Shown: piece by piece, positions 1 to 5,982 of the stretch | How positions within the stretch are numbered: the stretch's first letter is position 1 | How the letters are laid out: each line of letters starts with the position of its first letter | Assembly: GCA_009920225.1 (NCBI GenBank) | Contig: RGAJ01000055.1 | Location: forward strand, 1 to 8,795 | Direction of reading: 5' to 3' | DNA length: 8,795 nucleotides | DNA from: Paracoccaceae bacterium | Lineage (GTDB): Bacteria > Pseudomonadota > Alphaproteobacteria > Rhodobacterales > Rhodobacteraceae | Translations under genes and position numbers: made by a program | Notes under the pieces: model-generated | What the model was told of the DNA's origin: nothing | The model's input: the letters and a program-made list of their open reading frames with translations, nothing else | The model's database searches: none

Positions 1-1
1 C

Positions 2-340
2 TATCTTGGCAAACGCGCACAAGAGCGTTCGTTCATGGTCAGCCCTGATCGTTGGAAATTGGTCGGGCTCGAGACTTTGGATGGATCAGTCATTCCAGAC
101 GGAGCCTATGCGGTGGGTGAGGGCGTCAATGCCAATGGTCAACGCAATACGGTGGGTCGTGTGACATCGACCTATTATTCGCCAACCTTGGGACGCGGTA
201 TTGCCATGGGTTTGATCCATAACGGTCCAAACCGGATGGGTGAGATTGTCGAATTCCCGAAAGTTGACGGCACCATCATCAAGGCAAAAATTGTCGATCA
301 AGTGTTTTATGACAAAGAAGGGGCAAAGCAAAATGTCTAA
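2..340 (+). CDS. soxA: Sarcosine oxidase alpha subunit, C-terminal fragment (5' end outside window)
   Basis: The frame is open from the window edge and gives the last 112 residues of a protein whose full family length is about 1000. The fragment matches the C-terminal part of the GcvT/aminomethyltransferase-like half of heterotetrameric sarcosine oxidase alpha. It has the SPDRWKLVGLETLDG and VGRVTSTYYSPTLGRGIAMG stretches, typical of the folate-binding fold's last beta-barrel. The enzyme oxidatively demethylates sarcosine to glycine in the cytoplasm. The released one-carbon unit is passed to tetrahydrofolate, giving 5,10-methylene-THF, and H2O2 is formed. The next gene starts 8 bases before this stop codon and encodes the gamma subunit, which strongly supports the call because the usual order is soxB-soxD-soxA-soxG. 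A lone GcvT or dimethylglycine dehydrogenase tail is the main alternative and is less likely given soxG. Confidence 0.9.
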   Translation, partial: YLGKRAQERSFMVSPDRWKLVGLETLDGSVIPDGAYAVGEGVNANGQRNTVGRVTSTYYSPTLGRGIAMGLIHNGPNRMGEIVEFPKVDGTIIKAKIVDQVFYDKEGAKQNV

Positions 341-893
341 TGCTGTGACCGCACTGAACGGGGCGAAAGCCACCGGATATATCACCGTCACCGAAGCCCC
401 TTTGACGGGGATGATTACGGTCCGTGGTGATTTTAACGATGTTGCATTTGTCAACGCGATCAAAACCGTATGCGGTGCCGCGATCCCTGCGCAGCGTCGT
501 TTGGAAGCCGGAACAGGGTGCCATGTATTGTGGATGTCACCAGATGAGCTTTTGGTCGTGTGTGCATATGATGCGGCATCTGCTTTGGTGGCCGCATTGG
601 TGCAGGAAATGGGTTCGATCCATGCGTTGGTTGTGAACGTATCGGATGCGCGCGCTGTTTTTGATCTGCAAGGGGACGACGTGCGCGAAGTGGTCGCAAA
701 ACTGGCACCGGTTGACATGAAGGCGATGCAAATCGGCGAAGTGCGCCGCACGCGGTTTTCGCAAGTTGCCGCAGCCTTTTGGATGTCATCCGACACAGAG
801 GTGCGTGTGGTTTGTTTTAGATCGGTTGCAGAGTATGTGTTTAACCTGTTGAAACAGTCAAGCAAACCCGGCTTCAACGTCGGATCCTGGTAA
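333..893 (+). CDS. soxG: Sarcosine oxidase gamma subunit
   Basis: This 186-residue protein is the size expected for the gamma subunit of heterotetrameric sarcosine oxidase. The gamma subunit is a small partner of alpha and resembles a GcvT N-terminal fragment. Visible family features are the LTGMITVRGD start, the RRLEAGTGCHVLWMSPDELLVV stretch (about residues 50-71), the NVSDARAVFDLQGDDVREVVAKL stretch, and the RRTRFSQVAAAFW segment near residue 140. The open frame extends further upstream, but the ATG at 333 is preferred. It has a purine-rich ribosome site (AAGAAGGGG, 315-323), overlaps the soxA stop codon by 8 bases, and starts where homologues start. The overlap implies translational coupling with soxA. 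A strong terminator follows, so this is the last gene of the operon. No metal or cofactor motif is expected or seen. Confidence 0.92.
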   Translation: MSNAVTALNGAKATGYITVTEAPLTGMITVRGDFNDVAFVNAIKTVCGAAIPAQRRLEAGTGCHVLWMSPDELLVVCAYDAASALVAALVQEMGSIHALVVNVSDARAVFDLQGDDVREVVAKLAPVDMKAMQIGEVRRTRFSQVAAAFWMSSDTEVRVVCFRSVAEYVFNLLKQSSKPGFNVGSW

Positions 894-912
894 TCTTACA
901 GCGTTTTTAAAA

Positions 913-944
913 TGTGCCGCCCTTCGGGGCGGCGCAGTTTTTTT
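913..944 (+). terminator. Rho-independent terminator of the sox operon
   Basis: GCCGCCC (916-922), a TTCG tetraloop (923-926) and GGGCGGC (927-933) form a perfect 7-bp GC stem, extended by three further pairs (913-915 with 934-936). Seven T residues follow one base later (938-944). The UUCG loop plus U tract is a textbook strong intrinsic terminator, 20 bases after the soxG stop. Confidence 0.93.
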
Positions 945-993
945 GCGCCTTTGGCGCGTGCCTGCGGCGCGAGTATTTTTGCAAAAATGAAAG
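945..993. repeat. Hairpin plus intergenic motif resembling a dispersed Rhodobacterales element
   Basis: Directly after the terminator T tract comes a second small hairpin, GCGCC-TTT-GGCGC (945-957). It is followed by CCTGCGGCGCGAGTATTTTT (961-980) and GCAAAAATGAAAG (981-993). From memory, variants of a G/C-rich clamp followed by GAGTATTT and an A/G-rich tail occur between many genes in Rhodobacteraceae. That recollection is not verified here, and only one copy lies in this window. The motif could belong to a terminator tail or be a dispersed extragenic element. Confidence 0.45.
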
Positions 994-1012
994 TATATTT
1001 TTTGCTTTGGGG

Positions 1013-1042
1013 TTGACGTTTGGAGCAATAAGGCAACATTAA
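1013..1042 (+). promoter_or_regulatory. Possible sodB promoter
   Basis: TTGACG (1013-1018) is a good -35 hexamer. The best-spaced -10 candidates (ACATTA at 1036 or CATTAA at 1037, spacers 17 and 18) are poor. This is the only promoter-like pair between the sox terminator and sodB. Two TAAGG copies (1029-1033 and 1040-1044) lie 11 bp apart over and just after the -10 position. Confidence 0.35.
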
Positions 1043-1077
1043 GGTAATCGTAAATTTAGATAGAAAAGGGGGCCATT

Positions 1078-1677
1078 ATGGCGTTTGAACTTCCTGCACT
1101 ACCTTATGCGCATGACGCGCTTGCCGATCTGGGAATGTCCAAAGAAACATTGGAATATCACCATGATTTGCATCACAAAGCCTATGTCGATAACGGCAAT
1201 AAACTGATTGCCGGCACCGAATGGGAAAATAAGTCACTGGAAGAGATCGTAAAAGGCACCTATCAAGCGGGTGCTGTTGCGCAAAACGGTATCTTTAACA
1301 ATGCGTCGCAGCATTGGAACCATATGCAGTTTTGGGAAATGATGGGGCCAACAGGTCGCAACATGCCATCTGAGCTGGAAAAAGCGATCGTCGATAGCTT
1401 TGGATCTGTTGATAAATTCAAAGAAGATTTTTCGGCGGCGGGTGCTGGTCAATTCGGTTCCGGCTGGTGCTGGTTGGTCAAAGACGCGGATGGCGGTTTG
1501 AAAGTGACCAAAACCGAAAATGGCGTGAACCCCTTGTGCTTTAACCAAACTGCGCTGCTCGGCTGTGACGTATGGGAGCATTCTTATTACATCGATTTCC
1601 GCAACAAGCGTCCAGCCTATTTGACCAATTTCTTGGACAATCTGGTCAATTGGGAAAACGTTGCGTCGCGCATGTAA
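1078..1677 (+). CDS. sodB: Superoxide dismutase, Fe-type (Fe/Mn family)
   Basis: This 199-residue protein converts superoxide to O2 and H2O2 and is expected in the cytoplasm, since no signal peptide is seen. It begins MAFELPALPYAHDAL, almost the same as classical FeSOD. The four metal ligands are all present: H28 (EYHHDLHH), H82 (WNHMQFW), D164 and H168 (DVWEHSYY). Q78 in NNASQHWNH sits where iron enzymes carry the active-site glutamine; manganese enzymes usually have glycine there and a glutamine later. This favours iron, although cambialistic use of Fe or Mn is common in alphaproteobacteria. The start is supported by AAAAGGGGG (1063-1071) and by family alignment. The gene is monocistronic: terminators lie on both sides, and the following gene is convergent. 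It sits next to sarcosine oxidase, an H2O2 producer, but on a separate transcription unit. Confidence 0.97.
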   Translation: MAFELPALPYAHDALADLGMSKETLEYHHDLHHKAYVDNGNKLIAGTEWENKSLEEIVKGTYQAGAVAQNGIFNNASQHWNHMQFWEMMGPTGRNMPSELEKAIVDSFGSVDKFKEDFSAAGAGQFGSGWCWLVKDADGGLKVTKTENGVNPLCFNQTALLGCDVWEHSYYIDFRNKRPAYLTNFLDNLVNWENVASRM

Positions 1678-1703
1678 TTTTTGCGCGTTTGCAAGATGTA
1701 AAG

Positions 1704-1730
1704 CCAGCGGTTTGCACCGCTGGTTTTTTT
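1704..1730. terminator. Shared terminator between sodB and the LOG gene
   Basis: CCAGCGG (1704-1710), loop TTTGCA and CCGCTGG (1717-1723) form a perfect 7-bp stem followed by seven T (1724-1730). It is a strong intrinsic terminator for sodB. On the minus strand the stem is followed only by CTTTACA, so it would be weaker there. The stop codon of the convergent LOG gene overlaps the T tract. Confidence 0.92.
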
Positions 1731-2280
1731 ATGCGCTCTGCCGTGCAATTTTGCGGAGCGTGTCTCTGGCGTCAGAGCAGACTTGGAACGAAGACGTGAG
1801 GGACGCGTCTGCAAATCCCTGCGCGATCATATGATCGATCAAGGCGATCAAGGGATCCCAGTAGCCGGCCGTATTCATCAGAATGATCGGTTTTGCATGC
1901 AAATCCAGCTGGGCCCATGTGAGAACCTCGAAAAATTCATCCATTGAACCTGCGCCGCCTGGCATGACGACGACGGCGTCAGAATTCATAAACATGACCT
2001 TTTTGCGTTCATGCATGTTTTCTGTAATGATGAGCGTTGTTAGATCCGTTTTGCCGACTTCGGCCCGCATCAGATGGGTCGGGATGACGCCAAAGGTTTC
2101 GCCTCCCTGTGCTTGGGCTGCGCGTGCGACGATCCCCATAAGCCCCACATCACCCGCACCATAGACGAGGCGGTGACCTGCATCTGCCAAACCTTTGCCC
2201 AAGGCTTCGGCTTGGGCGGCGTATTCTGGATCTGCGCCTGTGCGCGACCCACAATAAACGCATACGGATATGTTTTGCAT
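1729..2280 (-). CDS. LOG-family protein (TIGR00730), probable nucleotide 5'-monophosphate phosphoribohydrolase
   Basis: This 183-residue Rossmann-like protein belongs to the LOG (LONELY GUY) family. Characterised members cut cytokinin riboside 5'-monophosphates, or AMP, into free base and ribose 5-phosphate. Seen here are the N-terminal VCVYCGSR, then VYGAGDVGLMG (residues 39-49), ENMHERKKVM with R92, and the signature PGGAGSMDE (107-115). The signature varies from the usual PGGxGTxEE by Ser for Thr and Asp for the first Glu. The chosen start has AAAAAGG just upstream and gives an N-terminus like the family; an in-frame ATG at 2316 would add 12 residues without family support. The gene is convergent with sodB and divergent from the LysM gene. 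Many bacterial proteins of this family are called lysine decarboxylase by mistake, and nothing here supports that. The physiological substrate cannot be read from the sequence. Confidence 0.93.
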   Translation of the reverse strand: MQNISVCVYCGSRTGADPEYAAQAEALGKGLADAGHRLVYGAGDVGLMGIVARAAQAQGGETFGVIPTHLMRAEVGKTDLTTLIITENMHERKKVMFMNSDAVVVMPGGAGSMDEFFEVLTWAQLDLHAKPIILMNTAGYWDPLIALIDHMIAQGFADASLTSSFQVCSDARDTLRKIARQSA

Positions 2281-2308
2281 TTCAATACCTTTTTGCTGTA
2301 GAGCACCT

Positions 2309-2337
2309 TTGACCATCGTTAACCAGATTGCTATGGT
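2309..2337 (+). promoter_or_regulatory. Predicted sigma-70-type promoter of the LysM gene
   Basis: TTGACC (2309-2314), a 17-bp spacer and TATGGT (2332-2337) predict a transcript start near 2344. That start lies beyond the two upstream in-frame ATGs (2270, 2333) and so supports 2384 as the true LysM start. On the other strand, TTGAGC (complement of 2339-2344) with TAACGA (complement of 2316-2321) at 17 bp is a weaker overlapping candidate for the LOG gene. Confidence 0.5.
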
Positions 2338-2357
2338 CGCTCAACCAGATAATCTGG
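2321..2357. promoter_or_regulatory. Operator-like site: AACCAGAT direct repeat and CCAGATAATCTGG palindrome
   Basis: AACCAGAT occurs at 2321-2328 and again at 2343-2350, exactly 22 bp apart, about two helical turns. The second copy is half of a perfect 13-bp palindrome, CCAGAT-A-ATCTGG (2345-2357). The array covers the spacer, -10 and start region of the predicted LysM promoter and also overlaps the candidate LOG promoter. The geometry suits a dimeric repressor. Its identity is unknown, and no regulator gene is adjacent. Confidence 0.4.
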
Positions 2358-2383
2358 GATCTTGGCAGGTTTGGGGAATATTG

Positions 2384-4009
2384 ATGAATAAAATGTTGGC
2401 GTGGGTACTGTCGGCATGCGTTGCGACAGGTGCGGCGATTTATGTGTTTGGTTTGAATGTCAAACCCCAAGCTGGCGCGGACGACCCAGAACCGGTAGTC
2501 GGGGAAACGACCTCGATGGATGCGGCCCCTGTGGTCAGTGAAACACCCCCGTCAGAGCCCGAAGACGTTACCGAAAAACCTGTCGAAGAACCTGCCGCTG
2601 ACACGGCGGACGCAGAGGTGTCAGAGACCGAAACCGCGACGCTCGATATCGACACGGTGCGCATTGATGCCGATGGATATGTTTTGGTTGCAGGACGCAG
2701 TGCGCCGGGTGAAACCATCACTGCTGTTGTTGATGGGGCTGATATTACATCGGTCACTGCCGAGGTGGATGGAAATTTCGTTTTGATGTTCGATATTCCA
2801 CCGGCAGATACGGCGCGTATATTGGCGCTCCGCCTCGGGCAGGGGGATCACGCGGTTTATGCGGGTCAGGATATTGTTATTGCGCCGACCCAAGTACAGA
2901 CGATTGCGAGCGACAGTGTAGCGGACCCAGCCGTTGACAGCGCGCAGGGCGAAGGCGCATCAGAAGAAGTAGCAGTCGCCGAAACAGCATCATCTGAGAC
3001 GCAAGGCGACGACAGTGTTGAAACCATGGCGCAAACAAATGCGCCTGCCAGCGACACAGACATGCGCGTGTCGTCCAATTCTGCAGCTGTAGAAACGACG
3101 GTGGAAGAGACATCGGCCACGACGACCGACACTGCGCAAGCGCCGTCAGATGACACAAACACCGCGCAGGTCGCGACCATCGTTGATGATGCATCTGAGA
3201 CGATGAAAGAGACCGAGAAGACGATCACCGAAAGCGTGGCGCAGGTTGCAGAGGTGATCGATACAATCACTACGGCGAACGATCCAGTCGCGACAGAGGC
3301 GCAAGCTGTATCCACCCAGATGGAAACCACCCCAGCGGCTTCTGCAGACGCCGCGGGTGCGGCAGAAGAAACGGTGGAAACAACTGCTGAACCAGCATCG
3401 GCCGAACCACAACAACCAACGGTATTTGTCGCCGACACCCAAGGTGTGAAGGTCATTCAAAGCGCTGACACAGTGGCGCAGGAACAGGTTGTGCTGGATG
3501 CCATCAGCTATGATGAAACCGGTGGCGTTCGGTTGTCAGGGCGCGGTGCTGCGGCATCGGGCATCAACCTTTATCTTGATAATGCATTGACCCTGTCCAC
3601 ACGCAGCGATGACCAAGGATTTTGGTCGGTAGACGGATCCCAAATCGCGGCGGGTGTCTATACCTTGCGCATTGATCAAATCGATGATGGCGGCAAAGTC
3701 ACATCGCGGTTTGAGACGCCCTTTAAACGCGAAGAGCGTCGCCAAATTGTCGAGGCGGTTCAACCGACTGCGACAGCCGAGGCATCCACCCAATCCGACG
3801 ATACCACATCGCAACCCCAAGCCACGCCCGAGATTTCAGCCATCACAGTGCAGCCCGGAAACACGCTTTGGGGAATTTCGCGCGAACGCTATGGCGAAGG
3901 TATCTTGTATGTGCGCGTGTTCGAGGCCAATCGCGACAAGATCCGCAACCCCGATCTGATTTATCCGGGACAGGTCTTTGTCTTGCCTGAAGGCGCGGAA
4001 CAGAACTAA
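2384..4009 (+). CDS. LysM-domain cell-envelope protein with two Ig-like repeats and long acidic linkers
   Basis: This 541-residue protein begins with a short basic end and one hydrophobic segment (about 5-24), read as an uncleaved signal anchor or signal peptide, so the rest is probably periplasmic. Order: acidic, Pro/Thr/Glu-rich linker (30-85); Ig-like repeat 1 (about 86-168); very long Ala/Thr/Ser/Glu/Asp-rich disordered stretch (170-365); Ig-like repeat 2 (about 368-450); second linker (455-482); C-terminal LysM (about 486-537), starting ITVQPGNTLWGISRERYG and ending PGQVFVLPEG. LysM binds N-acetylglucosamine-containing glycan, here presumably peptidoglycan. No catalytic domain is visible, so a structural or tethering role is an inference. 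The start is chosen by GGGGAA (2373-2378), the hydrophobic N-terminus and the promoter position; an in-frame start at 2333 would place 17 polar residues before it. Single gene, divergent from LOG; a weak hairpin follows. Confidence 0.9.
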   Translation: MNKMLAWVLSACVATGAAIYVFGLNVKPQAGADDPEPVVGETTSMDAAPVVSETPPSEPEDVTEKPVEEPAADTADAEVSETETATLDIDTVRIDADGYVLVAGRSAPGETITAVVDGADITSVTAEVDGNFVLMFDIPPADTARILALRLGQGDHAVYAGQDIVIAPTQVQTIASDSVADPAVDSAQGEGASEEVAVAETASSETQGDDSVETMAQTNAPASDTDMRVSSNSAAVETTVEETSATTTDTAQAPSDDTNTAQVATIVDDASETMKETEKTITESVAQVAEVIDTITTANDPVATEAQAVSTQMETTPAASADAAGAAEETVETTAEPASAEPQQPTVFVADTQGVKVIQSADTVAQEQVVLDAISYDETGGVRLSGRGAAASGINLYLDNALTLSTRSDDQGFWSVDGSQIAAGVYTLRIDQIDDGGKVTSRFETPFKREERRQIVEAVQPTATAEASTQSDDTTSQPQATPEISAITVQPGNTLWGISRERYGEGILYVRVFEANRDKIRNPDLIYPGQVFVLPEGAEQN

Positions 4010-4028
4010 GTCTGTGAAATCTAAGTGG

Positions 4029-4059
4029 GCGGCTCTGGTAACTCGGGGCCGCTTTGTTT
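4029..4059 (+). terminator. Weak terminator-like hairpin after the LysM gene
   Basis: GCGGC (4029-4033) pairs with GCCGC (4048-4052), with some G-T extension into the loop, followed by the T-rich TTTGTTTA. The U tract is interrupted, so partial read-through into the exporter gene is plausible. I see no convincing promoter between here and 4098. Confidence 0.45.
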
Positions 4060-4097
4060 ATGTGGTGCCTATAGCCAAAGATAAGTGATGTGATTTT

Positions 4098-5921
4098 ATG
4101 ACAGCCCAAGCCGATTTGAATAAAACGCCGCCCAGTTTAGACGCCAAGGCAGAACGCCGTTCGAGTTGGTCAATTATCGCCCGCGTGATCCCGTATCTGT
4201 GGCCAGAGGATAAGGCATGGGTGAAATACCGTGTCGTTATCGCAATGGCGGCGCTATTGCTGTCTAAATTGATTGGGACATACACGCCGTTTCTGTATCG
4301 CGACGCGGTCGATACCCTATCGGCGAACGGTGTCAGCGACTTGGTCTTGGGCGCGGTTGGATTAACGGTTGCCTATGGCGTTGCGCGCATCATGTCGAAT
4401 GGCTTGCAACAATTGCGCGATGCGGTGTTTGCCAAGGTGGGGCAACGTGCGCTTCGCATGTTGGCGCTTGAAACCTTCAATCATATTCACCGGTTGTCGA
4501 TGCGCTATCATATCACCCGCAAAACAGGCGGGCTGAGCCGAATTATTGAACGTGGCGTAAAGGGCGTTGATTTCCTTTTGCGCTTTATGCTGTTTTCGGT
4601 CGGGCCATTGATATTGGAACTGCTCTTGGTGGCGGGCATCTTGTTTTTCTGGTTTGATTGGACCTATCTGGCCGTTATCGTTGTGACCATTGCGCTTTAT
4701 GTCTGGTTTACCTTTGCCGTCACCGAATGGCGCGTGAAATTGCGCCGTCAGATGAATGACCAAGACACGGATGCAAACCAAAAGGCCATCGACAGTTTGT
4801 TGAACTTTGAAACCGTGAAATATTTCGGTGCCGAAGACCGCGAGGCCGAACGCTATGACACGGCGATGCGCGGATACGAACATGCGGCGCTGATGACAAA
4901 CTATTCCTTGGCCTTTTTGAACTTTGGTCAGGCGGTTATTATTTCCATCGGCCTTATCCTTGTGATGGTTATGGCGGCGATGGGGGTCGAACGTGGCGAT
5001 TTTACCGTGGGTGATTTCGTGATGGTCAATGCGTTCATGATCCAGATCACAATGCCATTGAACTTTTTGGGAACCGTGTACCGCGAAATCCGTCAAAGCC
5101 TTGTCGATATGGGTGAGATGTTTGACCTGTTGGAACAGCCTGCGGAAATCAATGACAAACCCAACGCGCGTGACCTTGCCATTCATGGCGGGAATGTCCG
5201 CTTGGAAAATGTATTCTTTGGCTACAACTCTGATCGCCCAATTTTACAAAACGTGTCGATTGATGTGCGTGCGGGTCAAACGGTGGCGATTGTCGGGTCA
5301 TCAGGATCGGGGAAATCGACCATCGGCAGATTGTTGTTCCGGTTTTACGACGTCGTTTCAGGGGCGCTGACCATCGATGGGCAGGATGTTCGTGATGTGA
5401 CGCAAAAAAGCTTGCACAATGCCATCGGCGTGGTGCCACAAGATACTGTTTTGTTCAACGACACCATTTATTACAACATTGCCTACGGGCGCGATGGCGC
5501 CACACGAGAAGACGTAGAAAAAGCGGCACGCGATGCGCAAATCCACGATTTCATCCTGTCGCTTCCCGAAGGATATGAGACCCAAGTGGGCGAGCGTGGT
5601 TTGAAATTGTCAGGTGGTGAAAAACAACGCGTGGGCATCGCCCGCACCTTGTTGAAAAACCCACCGATCTTGTTGTTGGACGAAGCGACCTCAGCGCTTG
5701 ATACCGAAACCGAACAGGGCATCCAAGGGGCGCTTGATCGTGCGGCCGAGGGGCGCACAGTGATCACAATCGCGCATCGCTTGTCAACCATCGCGGATGC
5801 GGATCACATTGTGGTTTTGGAAAAGGGGCTTGTCGTCGAGCAGGGAACGCATGACGAATTATGGGCCAAAGGCGGTCGATACCATGCGCTGTGGACGATG
5901 CAGCAAAACGCCGAAGATTGA
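4098..5921 (+). CDS. atm1: Atm1-type ABC exporter (fused membrane and ATPase domains)
   Basis: This 607-residue half-transporter would act as an inner-membrane homodimer. An N-terminal cytoplasmic stretch is followed by six predicted membrane segments (near 46-66, 82-100, 163-183, 188-208, 275-297, 305-325) and a nucleotide-binding domain with Walker A GSSGSGKST (400-408), Q-loop Q448, signature LSGGE (504-508), Walker B ILLLDEA (524-530) and H-loop H560. The membrane domain carries the Atm1/ABCB7/HMT1 signatures: RTGGLSRxIERG-like text (141-153), NFETVKYFGAEDREAERYD (236-254) and SLAFLNFGQAVIISIGL (270-286). Known relatives export glutathione persulfide or metal-glutathione complexes, linking them to Fe-S assembly and heavy-metal tolerance; the exact substrate here is inferred. 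The ribosome site is weak (purine-rich 4077-4085). The gene is convergent with metF across a perfect hairpin. Generic lipid or multidrug MsbA-like export is less likely because of the Atm1 signatures. Confidence 0.93.
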   Translation: MTAQADLNKTPPSLDAKAERRSSWSIIARVIPYLWPEDKAWVKYRVVIAMAALLLSKLIGTYTPFLYRDAVDTLSANGVSDLVLGAVGLTVAYGVARIMSNGLQQLRDAVFAKVGQRALRMLALETFNHIHRLSMRYHITRKTGGLSRIIERGVKGVDFLLRFMLFSVGPLILELLLVAGILFFWFDWTYLAVIVVTIALYVWFTFAVTEWRVKLRRQMNDQDTDANQKAIDSLLNFETVKYFGAEDREAERYDTAMRGYEHAALMTNYSLAFLNFGQAVIISIGLILVMVMAAMGVERGDFTVGDFVMVNAFMIQITMPLNFLGTVYREIRQSLVDMGEMFDLLEQPAEINDKPNARDLAIHGGNVRLENVFFGYNSDRPILQNVSIDVRAGQTVAIVGSSGSGKSTIGRLLFRFYDVVSGALTIDGQDVRDVTQKSLHNAIGVVPQDTVLFNDTIYYNIAYGRDGATREDVEKAARDAQIHDFILSLPEGYETQVGERGLKLSGGEKQRVGIARTLLKNPPILLLDEATSALDTETEQGIQGALDRAAEGRTVITIAHRLSTIADADHIVVLEKGLVVEQGTHDELWAKGGRYHALWTMQQNAED

Positions 5922-5931
5922 TTGACGCAAT

Positions 5932-5965
5932 ACAACTGGACCCAAGAAATCTTGGGTCCAGTTGT
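5932..5965. terminator. Perfect 16-bp hairpin between convergent atm1 and metF
   Basis: ACAACTGGACCCAAGA (5932-5947) and its exact complement (5950-5965) flank two A bases. The structure is identical from either strand and lies 10 bases after the atm1 stop and 17 bases after the metF stop. No T tract follows on either side, so it is not a standard intrinsic terminator. It may stabilise both mRNA 3' ends or act with Rho. Confidence 0.6.
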
Positions 5966-5982
5966 GCACCAAATCTCGGGAA

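Noticed and set aside
86..877. Long open frame on the minus strand across soxA/soxG
   Set aside because: It lies antisense to two well-supported genes, has no ribosome site or family motif, and its composition is that expected of a shadow frame.
1729..2280. Lysine decarboxylase annotation for the LOG gene
   Set aside because: This is a historical family misnaming. The PGGxG(T/S)xxE motif and Rossmann fold mark a phosphoribohydrolase-type LOG protein, and no pyridoxal-phosphate site is present.
2866..3456. Long Ser/Val/Ala-rich open frame opposite the LysM gene
   Set aside because: It mirrors the low-complexity Ala/Thr/Glu codons of the plus-strand gene, which rarely create stop codons on the other strand. 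No domain is recognisable.
4362..5186. 274-residue open frame antisense to the Atm1-type exporter
   Set aside because: The sense strand encodes a complete, motif-rich transporter; the antisense product is His/Gln-rich without recognisable features.
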